Part shown: positions 1 to 12,331 of the stretch, piece after piece | Layout: every line of letters begins with the position of its first letter | Position numbering within the stretch: the stretch's first letter is position 1 | Origin: Dendrocalamus latiflorus | Lineage: Eukaryota; Streptophyta; Magnoliopsida; Poales; Poaceae | Reading direction: 5' to 3' | Assembly (NCBI GenBank): GCA_017311315.1 | Contig: CM029612.1 | Span: 17,305,125-17,369,124, forward strand | DNA length: 64,000 bases | Translations under genes and position numbers: made by a program | The notes under the pieces: model-generated | Seen by the model: the letters and a program-made list of their open reading frames with translations, nothing else | Databases searched by the model: none | What the model was told of the DNA's origin: nothing

Positions 1-87
1 TATTCGCCTCATTGCTTGGTGCCTCGCATTCCCCTTGCTTGATCCGTCGACTCGCTCGGTTCAAGCAATCAGATCGAAGAGCGCGCG

Positions 88-738
88 ATGGACCAGCATC
101 TTCCTGCCGTTCCGGCGGTTCGTCTGGACAGCCGTCTTCAGCTTGCCGCCTTCTTCCCGCCATCGAGCCGCGGTGGCCGACGCGGCCCGGCAGGACCACC
201 ACCGCCCCCGGCGCTGATGGCGGACGTCAGGGTCGTCATCAGGAGGCACATCCCGGTCGGCCCGGACAACCGGATCGTCGAGAAGGTGGCCGAGGACATC
301 GCCCTCCGGAGGCAGCCGTCGCGCAAGCTGCGCCGCCCCGAGCTCGTGGAACGGGCTCTCGCCGCGGACGTCCTCCCGCTCGTGAAGCACCCGCTCGACC
401 GCGGCGCCGTGGTCGCCGCAAGGAAGAAGGTATGCGCCTACGTGTCCGGAGCCTGCGCCGACCCTCGCCTCGCCAAGGGCGGCGTGCAGGTTCTAGTCTT
501 GCTGGACACCTTCGCGTGCCCAACATTATTCCGCCCTCCGCCTTGCAAGCAGATACGGAACACTGGTTCAGCATCTGCTAAGCGCGTCGTCGTGAGGACC
601 AATCCATGCATGGAGGTGGACTTAGGGAGCACCACAGTGCCCGCTAAGAAGCCGCCGCAGCCCGTCGGCACCATCGGAGACCGGCGGCGCCTAAAGCCCG
701 TGAAGGAGGAGAGGTTCAAAGGTTGGCTGCCGTGGTAG
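88..738 (+). CDS. Intact 216-codon ORF, copy 1, unknown family
   Basis: I do not recognise this protein. It is 216 residues, rich in Arg, Pro and Val, with a poly-Pro stretch near residues 37-41 and a charged central part (residues 45-115). No signal peptide, membrane segment or known catalytic motif is evident. The first ~450 bases are very GC-rich and the 3' part less so, a gradient typical of grass genes. The start at 88 lies just after a short leader; the matching promoter is visible only in the other two copies. A possible 60-nt in-frame intron (GT at 430, AG at 488-489) would remove residues 115-134 without changing frame. This copy differs from copy 3 by three synonymous changes only. 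It could be a real grass-specific gene or a transposon-captured reading frame. Confidence 0.55.
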   Translation: MDQHLPAVPAVRLDSRLQLAAFFPPSSRGGRRGPAGPPPPPALMADVRVVIRRHIPVGPDNRIVEKVAEDIALRRQPSRKLRRPELVERALAADVLPLVKHPLDRGAVVAARKKVCAYVSGACADPRLAKGGVQVLVLLDTFACPTLFRPPPCKQIRNTGSASAKRVVVRTNPCMEVDLGSTTVPAKKPPQPVGTIGDRRRLKPVKEERFKGWLPW

Positions 739-1690
739 GATCGTGGAAGTAAAGTACTGCTTCTGGGCGATGTCTTTCGATGGCGAAGTACTTGTTTGTT
801 TGTTCAGAATTCAAAGGATGTATTTGAGTGTGTGTTCTTGAGTTTTGACCCCTCATTGGTCCAGATTCTTCACAAGCATGCCATGCACGCGGTTTAAAGG
901 GCCATTCACGCTGGTAATCGTTTGCGTGCATGAAGGAAACCTGTATTTACGGCAGGAATTTTATACCAAACAGTTCATTTTTCCTTAGAAATAAAAAAAT
1001 TCCTACATTTCAAACAGAGTCTTATTAACTTTTCTCCCTTTTGTGGGAATGTATTTCTTCTAGATATGAATGTTAATAAACGTTTCGCCTAAGAGTTGAG
1101 GCATTGGCAGTTCATTTTAAGGCCCCATTTGGTACAACTCCTACTCCCAGCTTCTCGTCTTACTGTTTTAAACTGTATCAAACACCTAACTTCCTAAAAT
1201 AACCCAATTATATTTGTCTTGAAAATAAACTAGCATAGAGAATCAGCCTTCTCATGGGGAGCTAGCTTATTAGAAACACCATTGGAAGTTGAACGAAATT
1301 GCCCACCATTGGCCATCATCTACCCCCAAATCCCTTCCCACCTGAGCCCCTAGATGCATCTGTTCCCCTAGCCCTCCCCACCCGCATGACTGGACTCCAG
1401 GAGGCCCCTGACTGCACCCTCGGTGCCACCAGCTCTTAAAACCTCCTTTCGAACGCTAGATGCTTTGTTGGACCTAGATTTTTCAACCCAGAATTCTTTG
1501 TAATTTACTGTACTATTCTCTGAATCAGCAGATAGTGCTCATAGATATATTGCTGCATCAATTCATACATCGCATGAAATATATCGAACCATAATATTAC
1601 ATATCAGAGTTGAAATACACCACGTCGGGTGATAGTTTAAAAAGGGCCAATTTGGCCAATTACCTACAGTACAAAAGACAGCAGCAGAAA
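739..1690. other. 3' flank of ORF copy 1
   Basis: This is non-coding sequence conserved downstream of all three ORF copies. An AATAAA at 1075-1080, also present in copies 2 and 3, is a possible polyadenylation signal about 340 bases past the stop. From about 1119 a stretch beginning GGCCCCATTTGG resembles the end of a MITE, but no matching opposite terminus was found. The border with the Tekay LTR downstream is not visible. Confidence 0.4.
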
Positions 1691-1699
1691 GCATAAACA

Positions 1700-4600
1700 A
1701 AAGTAGGACCAACATCCACAGACAAGTGACTGAGGGGTAAATGTGTGTAATAGGAATTATCTAGGTCTAGATAATATATGTGCACACAATCTCCATCAAG
1801 TCTACTCGTCTAGGACTCGAACTTTTGAAAGTCATTCTAATTCCCTTCATCGGCTCCTCCATCCGTGGCAGGTGCGGCATCAAAGGTGTAGTGATCCTGG
1901 TTTCCTATTTCTGGTTGTGATAATGCGAGGGTAAGCACAAATCCACCGTGCTCTGCGAGCCAATACACAATGTGTAAGTAAATCATGCAGGGCTTATCAA
2001 GGCAAGACTTAGGTTATTTTGTTTGACAAAAATTGCCTTTAAATATTATGTTACATAGAAATTTTCTGAGACCTAGCAGTTTGAACTAAAACATGATATC
2101 TAGGTAGAAAGAATGCTGTAATAATAGTAGTACAGATTCCATCCACCGTTACATGGCTCCTGCACCATATGCGAACCTTTCGGCTTTATAATCCGCCTAT
2201 CTTATCACTGGGGCGACACCCAGGGCAACACATCTCAGGGCTTTTCACTACCCGCCACTTTTCCAATCCCACCCACAAAGTTTTTGAAATAGAACTATAT
2301 CTGGTTTAAGTTCACATGTCCACCCTTAACCATGGGCACGGCTATTCGAATAGTTTTGACTCTACAGAGGTTGTACACTTTAACTACAAGATATGATTAT
2401 CACACAATGTTGCCCATTACATGCTTCCTTAGGCACACGGCTGAGTAATCATAACAAGACTGCTATTACAATGCATCTTCCCAGCAGGGCCACGTCCGCT
2501 AAGGTTTCACTCTCGTAGGGGTACGACCACCCTTCAAGAAGCCCCCTCTTACGCTGCCACATCGAAGGATGTGGCCATCCTCTGCACGTCCGTGGTCACA
2601 CTGGTGCAACCCACACTGGGTCAATGCAAATTAGTTAGCTCTGCCTACAATTTGCCAGCTTGTGGTTGCACAGTTATACACTGGGAGGTCATCACAAGAA
2701 TTGGTCAGATAGTTAAGCAATTTGAGATTTTTGGGAGAATAAAATAGCCATGTTACAACATACCAGCCACCTTACATCAATGACTGCACAAACCAAGTTT
2801 TCATGTTGAAATGATGCCAGGGCAAGTTAATGCCCTCAAGTATCTAAGCAGTACTAAGCAGAGCGTATAGATGTAGACTTATTTTCAAAAGTTACAATTA
2901 TAGTTTTCCTAGGGCGACAAGGCTCGAATGCTCAAATGTTCCAAGGGAATGTAATGCTCGCAAGATAAATAATAGGCATGTAACTCGAATATTAAAACTA
3001 TCATAGATTTGCATATAAAATAATGGCATGTAATTTGATAATTTAAACAGAAATAGATTGCATAAAATGTAGATTCAACATAATCAAAGTATTGACTTGC
3101 CTAGGTCGCAATTGGCTTGGTCCTACTGGTCGTGGCTTGCTTCGGCTTCTGCCTCTTCTTCTTGTACCTCATATGCTATTTTACGTTGCACGGGAATTGG
3201 ATAAAAAATAGTAAAACCAAATAAATTCTCACAAAAATTCAAATGAGCTCTAAAATTCATGGTTTTGGTTCTATTGGACAGATATTAAATTTAGATAAAT
3301 TTAGAAATTTATTTTACTTAATTTGGAGTTAAGATGAATAAGTTATGTCTATTTAAAGTTAGTCCTAATTAATCATTGGGTTAATACTTAATCACCTATG
3401 AACAGTTTGCCCACCCTCCCTTCGCCGGTAGCAAAGAGGCTCACCGCCAGCAACAGGGGCAGTGGCCGGAGGTGAGCATCCACAAAATGGATTGCTTATG
3501 CCCGCGCCTACCCCTAGACAAAACCTCACCGGCCAATATGGCCAGAGCGGTGGTCGGCGGTGACGGAACATGGGAGGGGAAGCTACAGCAAATCAAAGTG
3601 AATTAAAGTGATTCCTTGATCTGGTAGCATCTTGTGGTGGGCAGGAGATTACCTCAGCGGTCTACGCGGCTTGGAAGTTGTGGTGGTGGTCTAGCATCTT
3701 GAGGCGACAAGGAATAGAGGAGATGCAAGTGGTGATGGGCTCGGCCGAGGGTGGGAATGGTGTTGTGGTACTCCAATGAGGCTTCGGCTCGGAGGAATCA
3801 ACTCGTGGCATCTCTAATCGGCGGTCCTCCCGTCGGCCGTAGCTAGAGAAGATGGAGCCGTCGGTGCTCCTACAGACTGCTAAAGGGCGATTCTTCGTGG
3901 TGGGAAGGGGAGTGTGGTGGTGCGGTGTTGTTGGGGGCATGAGCATGGCTTTATAGCTGGTGAGAAGGGTTGGCGACGGGAGGGGCAGTTGGTTGGTCAT
4001 GGCGGATGGCGTGGCATCGGCATGGCTACAGAGCCCGATGCTTCAAGCACGTTGTCATGATGGCGACGTGCTGCAAGGTACGACGTAGTCTATCACACTT
4101 AAGTCAGGGCATGGGTGGCAATCCGGATGACACAGAAGCGAGAGGATGGCCTGAGGAGGCACCGCCAGGTGGTATGAGGCTGTTTGGACCGAATCGCTCA
4201 ATCTTCCCCTTTGGCTCCATTCTTTCCTCAGGATTACACAGTTTAATTAGGCTCCATGCACACATGCACACGACCTCCATGTATTTTGACTTCTCTCATA
4301 CCCGGATGCTCTGGCTGCTGTAGTGTTTTTTTTCTGAGTATCGACAATGACCACGGTAGCTGCTATGACCACCGCAGCTCCTACGACTTATGACCATATT
4401 GTCTTACAATCACAGCTACTTTACGACCACGGCTGCTTTACGACCATAGCTATTTTACGACCATGGCTATTTTATGACCTCAGTTGTTTTACGACCATAG
4501 CTGTTTTATGACCCTGGCTATTTTACGACCTCAGCTATTTTATGGCCATGGCTATTTTACGACCATGTCCGAGCATGAACAGGTTCTCGAACTTTCTACT

Positions 4601-5284
4601 GCCTCGTACTCGGAGCTACAGTACATGAAGCCTTCGACTTTCGTAGTTTCGACTACTGCTTCGGCTGCGGCTTCGAGTGTGGCCTCGTCCATAGCTTCAT
4701 CAAGACTAAATCTAACAGCGGCAGTCAAGGTGACGCATGGTGACACACGCCATAGCATGGCCGGCAGATGACCGTTTGGCCGCTAACGGGGGCAGACATG
4801 GCGTTGGGTCACAACTGCATGGGTGCACGCTGTGGCTGACTCAAGCGGTATGGTGCGGCGGTATGAGTAGCGTCTCATCATCCTTTGGCTTGGCAGAAGG
4901 TCAAAAAGGGAGGGCTAGGATGTGACGGTGTCCTTGTGGTGACGCGGGAGCAGAGCTACGGTAGCACAGGTGCTCGACAGTGGTACGGGCCAATTCCTTA
5001 TTTTTGGTGGTTCAGCTCACGACCGCACTTCTGCTACTGATTCTACGTGAGTTCTTCTACCCTAATTGTTGAATCATCTTTTCAGATTCACTTTTAAATT
5101 AATATTTTCTTCTATTAATTATACCTTTCTTTCGGTATTAGGTTTCCATTATTTCTTATTTGTTGGAACCTCAACCAAAATCCAAGGAAAAATCCATAAA
5201 AATCCAAATGCCAAGAAGATGCATTATAAAATATTTCAAAAATGTTACACATTTTTTTAGGATCCAAATTTTCCGGATGTCACA
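1700..5284 (-). mobile_element. Tekay-1 3' LTR (long, minus orientation)
   Basis: The right edge is clear: read on the minus strand the LTR begins TGTGACATCCGGAAAATTTG at 5284, right after the chromodomain-coding end of pol. The segment 2160-3110 matches 10140-11220, which lies on the other side of the internal region, at roughly 85% by eye. The two are therefore read as the 3' and 5' LTR of one old element, or of closely related ones. The left edge (TG) cannot be placed and 1700 is an estimate. The LTR includes a GC-rich stretch (3400-4100) with chance open frames and a 17-bp tandem array. The matching part in unit 2 is deleted; unit 3 keeps it. Confidence 0.65.
4348..4566. repeat. 17-bp tandem array in the Tekay LTR
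   Basis: Eight consecutive 17-bp units lie at 4425-4560, of the type GACCATAGCTATTTTAC, with scattered A/G, C/T and CAT/CTC variation but constant length. A more degenerate lead-in runs from about 4348. The array lies in the Tekay LTR. Unit 3 ends before this position, so copy-number variation between units cannot be judged here. Confidence 0.85.
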
Positions 5285-5326
5285 TGTCTACCCACTTTAA
5301 GAAGAATCTCGACCCTAAGATTCAGC

Positions 5327-6514
5327 CTAGTCCGAGAACAAGTAAGGGTAATCTATTCTTAGTTGATCTTTGCGTTCCCAGGTGGCTTCCTTCTTGGTAT
5401 GACGGTTCCATTGTACCCTGCATAAGTGGATGGTCTGATTCTTTGTCTTCTTTTCTACAACATCAAGGATCTTGATGGGACGCTCCTTGTAGGTTAGGTC
5501 ACTCTCAAGCTTGATTGTTTCCAATGAGGTTTGATCTTCTTGCACCCGAAGACACTTCTTGAGTTGGGATACGTGGAAGACATTATGTACATCGGATAGG
5601 CTTGTGGGCAGCTCTAGTTGGTAAGCTACCTCTCCTTTCTTGGCCATAATTGGAAATGGCCATAATTGGAAATGGTCCAACATAACGTGAGGCGAGCTTG
5701 CCTTTGACTTTGAACATTCTAACTCCTCGCAAGGGTGACACCTTCAGGTAAATGTAATCTCCAATCTCAAAACTTAATGGCCTATGCCTCTTATTCGTGT
5801 AACTCTTTTGTCTTGATTGAGCGGCTTGCAACTGATCCCTAATCAGGCGGACCTTTTCTTCAGCCTGCTTCAAGGTTTCTGGTTTGAAGATATAGCCCTC
5901 TCCTACTTTTGACCAGTGTAGAGGGGTCCAGCATTTCCTTCCATATAAGGCTTCAAATGGGGACATCTTTAGGCTGGTTTGATAACTATTGTTGTAAGCA
6001 AATTCGGTGTAGGGCAGGCATTTCTTCCAATCCTTAGTGAAATCTAGAGCACAGGTTCGAAGCATATCCTCTAGTATTTGATTTGGCCTCTTTGTTTGGC
6101 CATCTGTTTGTGGGTGGTAGGCAGTACTAAAACCTAGATGGGAGCCGAGGGCTTCATGAAGGCTAGCCCAGAAGTGAGAGGTAAACTGAGAACCTCAATC
6201 TAAAACTATCCTTTTTGGCACACCATTCAAACACACGATGTAGGACATGTACAGCTCTACCAGCTTGTCTCCTTTGTTGGTAGTTTTGACAGGGATGAAG
6301 TGGGCGGCTTTGTTCAGTCTATCTATTATAACCCATATGGAGTCGTACCCCGATTTGGTTCACGGTAGCCTAGTGATGAAGTCCATTCCAATCTCTTCCC
6401 ACTTCCACTGGGTATTTGCAATGGCTGTAATAATCCTGCTAGTCTATGATGTTCGGCATTCACTCTTTGACATACATCACAACAGGCAACATCTTCAGCG
6501 ATGTCCCTCTTCAT
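5327..6514 (-). pseudogene. Tekay-1 integrase and chromodomain (broken)
   Basis: This is the 3' end of pol of a Ty3/Gypsy chromovirus. Frames at 6514-6326 carry the integrase zinc-binding half (CDVCQR motif). The frame 6065-5583 carries the integrase C-terminal half (EFAYNNSYQ, GDYIYLKVSPLRG). The frame 5683-5327 carries the GAG-to-chromodomain tail (DVFHVSQLKK-like motif, then a domain with VQW and ATWE residues), which in the family binds modified histones and targets insertion to heterochromatin. The frame between integrase and chromodomain is broken by a 16-bp tandem duplication at about 5646-5677. Several further stops lie between 6066 and 6325. The chromodomain plus the order PR-RT-RH-INT-CHD places it in the Tekay/Del lineage. 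Confidence 0.88.
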
Positions 6515-6677
6515 GCGTGGCCATCAGTACCACTGCTTCATGTTTTGATACATCTTGGTACTTTCGGGGTGAAGGGAATACGCGGAGCTATGGCCTTCCC
6601 TAAGTATTAGATTTTTAAGATCCTTTTGGTTGGGAACAAAGATACGTGTCCCATACTTTAGAACACCTTGTTGATCC

Positions 6678-8160
6678 TCAGTTACCTTCGGAGCCTTCCT
6701 TTTTTTCCATCAAGCTTCTTAACCTCAAAGCGGTTGAGTTCTCCTTCTGTGCAGTTATGATCTGCTCTTCTATACTTGGTTGTATCTCCATGGCTGCTAT
6801 GGTGCCTTGTTCTATTATCTCTAGGTTGAGAGTCATTAATTCTTTATGAAGCTTAGGCTGTTGCTCTTGAACCATGAGATTATTGTAGTGGGCTTTATGG
6901 CTTAGGGCATCCACTACCACATTAGCCTTGCCAGGATGGTAGTGAACACGTAAGTCATAATCTTTAATCAGCTCCAACCATCTGCTCTGCCTCAGGTTGA
7001 GGTCTGACTGTGTGAAGATGTACTTGAGGTTCTTATGGTCGGTATATATGTCGCAATGGTTACCGATCAAATAGTGTCACCAGATCTTTATGGCATGCAC
7101 CACCGATGCTAATTCCATGTAGTGCGTAGGATAATTTGCTTCATGAGGGCAAAGCTATCTGGATGCATATGCCACAACCTTACCCCCTTGCATCAGTACA
7201 CACCCAAGGCCTTGGCGTGAGGCATCACAATATACCTCAAAGTCCTTACGTATGTCTGGCAAGACTAGCACAAGGGTGGAGGTTAGTTTCTTCTTTAGAT
7301 CTTGAAAACTTTCTTCACAAGCCTTTGTTCATTCAAATTTCTCCTCCTTCTTGAGTAGTTGTGTCAATGGCATGGCAATCCGGGAGAATCCTTCTATAAA
7401 TCTCCTGTAGTATCCTACCAGCCTAAACAAACTTCTCAATCCTGTGATGGTAATGGGCTGTTTCCATTCCGCCACGACTTCCATATTGGCTAGGTCAATG
7501 GATACTCCTGGGCAGACACTATATGGCCTAGAAAGTCGATATCTTTTAGCCAGAATTCACACTTGCTGTTTTTGGCATACAACTGGTGTTCTTTTAACTT
7601 TTCTAGTACTAGGCATAGGTGCTCGGCATATTCTTCGGCATTCTTGGAGTAGATGAGGATGTCGTCGATGAAAACCACCACAAATATGTTTAGGTATTCC
7701 ATAAAGACTTTGTTCATCAGATTCATGAAGTAGGCTAGGGCATTGGTTAGGCCAAAAGACATGATCGTATATTCATACAGTCCATATCTGGTGGTAAAAG
7801 CTGTCTTGAAATGTCTTCAGCCCTAATCTTTAGCTGGTGATTTCCCGAACTTAGGTCGATTTTGGAGAACATGGTAGCACCCCCAAGCTGGTCAATAGGT
7901 CATCAATCCTAGGCAGGGGCACTTAGTTTTGATGGTTACTTCATTCAAGGACTGGTAATCTACACACATTCGGGCAGTTCCATCCTTCTTCTTAACAAAG
8001 AGCACCGGAGACCCCTAAGGTGAGGAACTGGACCTGATGAAACCCTTATCTTGTTGTTCTTGGAGTTGTTTCTTAAACTCCTCTAATTCATCAACAGTCA
8101 TTCTATAAGGTCTTTTAGGGGGCAACACCGGGCATTAGGTTGATGACGAACTCAAGATCC
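6678..8160 (-). pseudogene. Tekay-1 reverse transcriptase and RNase H (broken)
   Basis: The frame 7762-7490 holds the catalytic core of a Gypsy reverse transcriptase, with the intact FIDDILIYS motif followed by the EHLxxVLxxLxxHxLYAKxSKCEFW thumb region. The frame 7070-6678 holds RNase H, with the IYTDHKxLKY and WLELIKDYD motifs and the VVDALSRKAH-type end. Stops and frameshifts separate the two and break the region between 7762 and 8160. The same region in unit 2 is 48474-49900 and carries most of the same breaks, so these lesions predate the unit duplication. Confidence 0.88.
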
Positions 8161-8401
8161 TGGCCTGATGGCATGCTTGGCAATTCTTTAGGAATACTTT
8201 AGGATAATTTTGTACTACCAGCATCCCTTCAAGAGATATGTCCTCAAAATGATAGACTGCTCGACCCCAACGATAGGATCGATCCACCTTTACTTCTATG
8301 GTCAACCCAAGACACTTGGTTAGGCTTACTCTCCCAGTAGCACAGTTTATTATTCCCTAATGTCTTGCTAGCCAATCCATTCCTAGTATAATGTCCAAGG
8401 T

Positions 8402-9960
8402 CTAGGAGTTCAATACTATTAAGTCTGCTAGGAAACCAAATTCTTCCATGGTGATTTCTACCCCAGAACATACTAAGGTGGCGGTAATAATCCCTGCAGA
8501 TGAGCTAAGTACCACTGGTTTTTTTAACAGATAGGCGGACAACCCCAGCTTATTCACATATCTTCTTGCTATAAATGAGTGTGAATCCCCAGAATCAAAG
8601 AGAGTATGTGCTGATATTGTTTTGATAGAAAACATACCCATTAGAACTCCTACGGCCTCCTGAGCTTCCTCAACGATGATGTGAATAACCCAACCACGGC
8701 TGGAAGTCAGAGTTGCTTTGTTAGACTGGGGGGCTTGATATCCCTTGCTGGAGGCCGAAGCTTGTCCATGAACTAGAGTGGTCCCCATATTAAACTATAT
8801 TGGTGTCATCTGGCTTTGTGGGCAGCGATAGGCGAAATGCCTTTTTTCCCTGCAGCTATAACAGTTGAGAGAGGCAGCGAGGCTTGTCCCGGTGATTGGC
8901 CTCCAAGGCGTGGGGTCTGGAAGGAGCTGCCACTTGGATGGGGCGTTGGGGTTGGAGCTCTTGGTTGACTTGGTCTTGAGAAAGAGGGGTTGTTGAAGAA
9001 TTTATGGACGAATCTCCCCTAGGGCCACTGTGCCATTTGCTTGTGCTTGTGGCTGGCTTCTAGATTCCTCTTTTCATTCTCCAAGATAAGGGTTTTGTTC
9101 ACAAGTTGATGAAAACTGGAAAAGTCATGAATGATCAGCTATACACGTAGGTCCTCATTCATGTCCTCAAAGAACCTATTAATCTTTTCCCCCTCGTCTG
9201 CCACGTCTTTTGGAGCATAGTGGGCGAGTTGGTTAAACTTGGTGAGGTATTCGCCGATAGACATGTTCCCTTGTTTCAGGGTGTGGAATTCATTCTCACC
9301 ACCCCTGCAGGAATAAAGTTGGGTTTGAAGGCTGACTTGAACTCCATCCACGGGATGGTTTGATGGGTATGCTGGGCGCGAGGGGCTTGGTTGGCTTGGT
9401 TGGCTTGACTTGCTCCACCTTCTCCTTTTGTATTTCTCTTACAGCTACTCCTTGTCTTTCTGCTTCTCCCTCAGAGTCGTCTTCAATCATGGTGCCTTTG
9501 TGGTCTCGGGCAGATAGATAGTTCTCCCACCATGCTACTACTGCTCCCTTGAGCTGATGGGTGGCGAAAACTACCTGATCTTCCTCTGCACATCTAGCAA
9601 GTCACAGTTTCCTTTTAGTATCTCGAAGCTAGTCTTTGGCCTCGAGTGGTTCATCTGCTGAGGAGAAGGTTAGGGGTCAAGTCCTTAAGAAGTCAGCCAG
9701 CTTTGAACTGTGGTTGCTAGCATTGGCTTGCTGGCCCGCATAGATGGCATGCATAATTTGTGTTTGTTGAGCCATGACCTGCGCCATGGTGGGGTTGACC
9801 GGTGGGGGTGGAAGATCGACTCCTTGGCCCTAGCCTCTACCCCAGCCTACAGGCAGCGTTCCTTGGACGGCATCAACTTCGGCCTATATGTCTGGATTGG
9901 CATTGGCTTGGGCTCGAGTAACTCTCTGAGTAGCTATCTGCAGATACCGTTTTGCATTTA
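8402..9960 (-). pseudogene. Tekay-1 gag and protease (broken)
   Basis: The protease lies at 8788-8402, with the aspartic active-site motif LFDSGDSHSFIA. Upstream are gag pieces: a capsid-type stretch at 9351-9139 (FHTLKQGNMSIGEYLTKFNQ) and an N-terminal stretch at about 9960-9490 with in-frame stops. Compared with the unit-2 copy, this copy has lost about 10 bp near 9296 between short TTCATTCT repeats. It has also gained 9-bp units near 9385, giving extra Lys-Pro-Thr. Gag would form the virus-like particle and the protease would cut the polyprotein; neither can be made intact here. Confidence 0.82.
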
Positions 9961-9979
9961 GCCACACATGCTAGACAAG

Positions 9980-11450
9980 TGGGTTATTGGCCCACAACAA
10001 TTATGTAAAAACCAACCAAGTAAAATAAATGATAAAACAATTTACAATACAAGGCCTATGCCTGGCCACGTATCATTCATAGATAAGGGTTCACATAGTC
10101 AACATATATAGCACTTAGGCTAGGCTGAGCATCATAGTTACACACCATATGCTAACCTTTCGGTGTTATAATCGGCCTACATTATCACTAGGGAAACACC
10201 TAGGGAAAGACATCTCAGAGCTTTTCACTGCCTGCCACTTTTCCAATCCCACCCAAAAAAATTTTGAAATAGAACTATATTTTGTTAAGTTCCCACGTCC
10301 GCCCTTGACCATGAGCATGACTATTCGAATAGTTTTGAGTCTGTAGAGGTTGTACACTTTACCCATAAGGTATGATTATCTCACAATGTCATCCATTACA
10401 TGCTTCCTTAGGCGTGCGACTGAGTAATCGTAACAAAGCTGTTACAATGTATCTTCCTAGTAGGGCCACGTCCACTGAGGTTTCACTCCCTTAGTGGTGC
10501 GACCACCCTTCTAGAAGCCCCATCTTGCAACGTCACATCGGAGGATGTGACCATCCTCTGCCCGCCCATGGTCACACCGGCGCAACCCACATTGGGTCAA
10601 TGCAAATTAGTTAGCCCTGCCTACAATTTGCCAGCTTGTGGTTGTACAGTTATACACTGGGAGGTCATCACAAGATTCAGTCCTCAAGATTATTTGGGCG
10701 GTTCTACCACACTTCACGCTCTCGTGCATCCACTACACCACACCCCCGAACCATCTGCCTAGATAGTTAAGCAATTCGAGATTTTTGGGAGCATAAAATA
10801 TCCATGTCATAACATACTAGCCACCTTTCATCAATGACAGCCCAAACCAAGTTTTCATTGGGCAACACCCAGAACAACACAAATCAGGGCTTTTCACTGC
10901 CTGTCACTTTTCAATTCCACCCACAAAGTTTTTGAGATAGAACTATATATGGTCAAGTACTCTAAGTATGGCGTATAATTATAGACTTATTTTTGAAAGT
11001 TTACCATTATAATTTTGCTAGGGTGACAAGGCTAAATACTCAAATTTTCCAAAAGAGTATAATGCTAACAAGTTAAATAAAGGGCATGTAACTAGAATTC
11101 TTAAAAGAAACATAGATTTGCATATGATATAACAGCATGCAATTTGATAATTTATAATAAAAATAATATGCAGAAAATGTAGGTTCAACAAGATCAAAGT
11201 ATTGGCTCACCTTGCGTGGTTTACTACGGTTTTGAGCTCACTGAAAGCTTTCTCATTCGATGGTCTTGAGCTCCTAGTCTTCATCTTCATATGGATCTTG
11301 GTCTCGCTTGATCCATTGAATCATCAGGACTCCAATTTCTAATTACGTGCTATACAACTGGATCCAAATAAATGCAAATAACTCAAAAGGTCCAAGTAAA
11401 TCCGAATAAACTTAATTTAGCTTTATTATGAGTTAATGGGTGATTTGAGG
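9980..11450 (-). mobile_element. Tekay-1 5' LTR, truncated
   Basis: Segment 10140-11220 matches 2160-3110 of the 3' LTR. The low-coordinate edge, where a primer binding site should sit, is not recognisable. The high-coordinate end is cut off near 11450 by pol sequence of a plus-strand Gypsy element. A partial internal duplication of LTR sequence (10860-10950 resembles 10190-10280) is present. The unit-2 equivalent is about 51700-53150. Confidence 0.65.
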
Positions 11451-11454
11451 CAAG

Positions 11455-11742
11455 GTTGATGGGGCACGGAGTATTGACGGTGATGAGGACATCACTTCCA
11501 TGCATACAACCAATGGATCTGAACCTATACACTTGCAAGGTCCAATCATAAGAGCTCGCGCACAACAATTGAACTATCAGGTAACTTCATTTCTAGGAGT
11601 GAATTTTGTTTCTTATGAGAATATGTTACTACCTAATGCATGTGATGTTCTTTCACTTAGGAACTTAGGAGCTGATCATGAAGATAAACATGTGCGATTC
11701 AATTCGGCATTCGAAGATAACACCAACTTCAAATGTGCATAA
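11455..11742 (+). pseudogene. C-terminal end of a Gypsy pol polyprotein (unit 1)
   Basis: The plus-strand frame ending at TAA 11740-11742 contains the segment LQGPIIRARAQQLNYQV, which I know from the extreme C-terminus of polyproteins of a common grass Ty3/Gypsy group. Acidic residues precede it, as in the family. Only the last ~95 codons are present and the rest of pol is missing, cut at the junction with the Tekay LTR. It lies directly upstream of an LTR that is itself followed by a primer binding site, so it belongs to an element on the left of that LTR. Alternatively, the pol end of this family extends into its LTR. Confidence 0.7.
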
Positions 11743-12330
11743 CTTTCACATGCGAAGTCCGTTTGGGGTCCATAAGTACTCGATGGAAAGCTTTTCTTAT
11801 CCTCTTTTCAATGAATCTAGTCTCATCTCTAAATTCATTCTGTGCGTGCCGCAATCACTAAAAGAAGATATTGCATCACCTATTTGGGCCAAATTGAGCC
11901 TTGTAATGCTTGGGCCCAACGGGAAGGCGCCCCCACTCTAGGCCCGTACTGTTCACGGTGGCACTATTCATGTGAACAGTACCGTAAATAATACCGTCTC
12001 TTATTTCTTAGTTTTGTGCGGCTTTCCCTCCCCTATTTAAAGAGGCCGCACCCTTCTAATTTTCTCAGATCTTGTTTGAACTCAATTTATATATTTGCAA
12101 TTTCAGATTGCTTGTGATCTTGTTCTTGCGTGTTCTTCAGTTGCATGCATGATTAAACCTTCGTGGTCAGGTCAACCGCGCTCTTGGCACGGTTGATAAC
12201 GACTTGGTGATTAGTTCGACGATTACTTGGTTCGTACGGGATGCATTCATAGCCTGGATCGTGAGAGTCGATCATTGCCCAATCGAAATTATCATTCTCA
12301 TTGAAAGATCGGGACAACACTAGCACATCA
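11743..12330 (+). mobile_element. LTR of plus-strand Gypsy element (unit 1)
   Basis: A sharp right end, ...AGCACATCA at 12330, is followed at once by a primer binding site. A TATA-like TATTTAAAG is at 12034-12042, followed by a GC-rich start region, as expected for U3/R. The left edge is not defined and is set at the pol stop codon. The unit-2 copy ends at 54024 and has TATTTAAGG at 53728-53736. Confidence 0.75.
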
Positions 12331-12331
12331 A

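Noticed and set aside
12..581. 189-codon frame overlapping the 216-aa ORF (also at 21584 and 60460)
   Set aside because: Shadow frame of a GC-rich coding region; it changes start because of the TGAT insertion in unit 3 and has no recognisable content.
3662..4000. 112-codon minus-strand frame and the overlapping 117-codon plus-strand frame at 3970-4323
   Set aside because: Both lie in LTR sequence, have low-complexity composition and no known motif.
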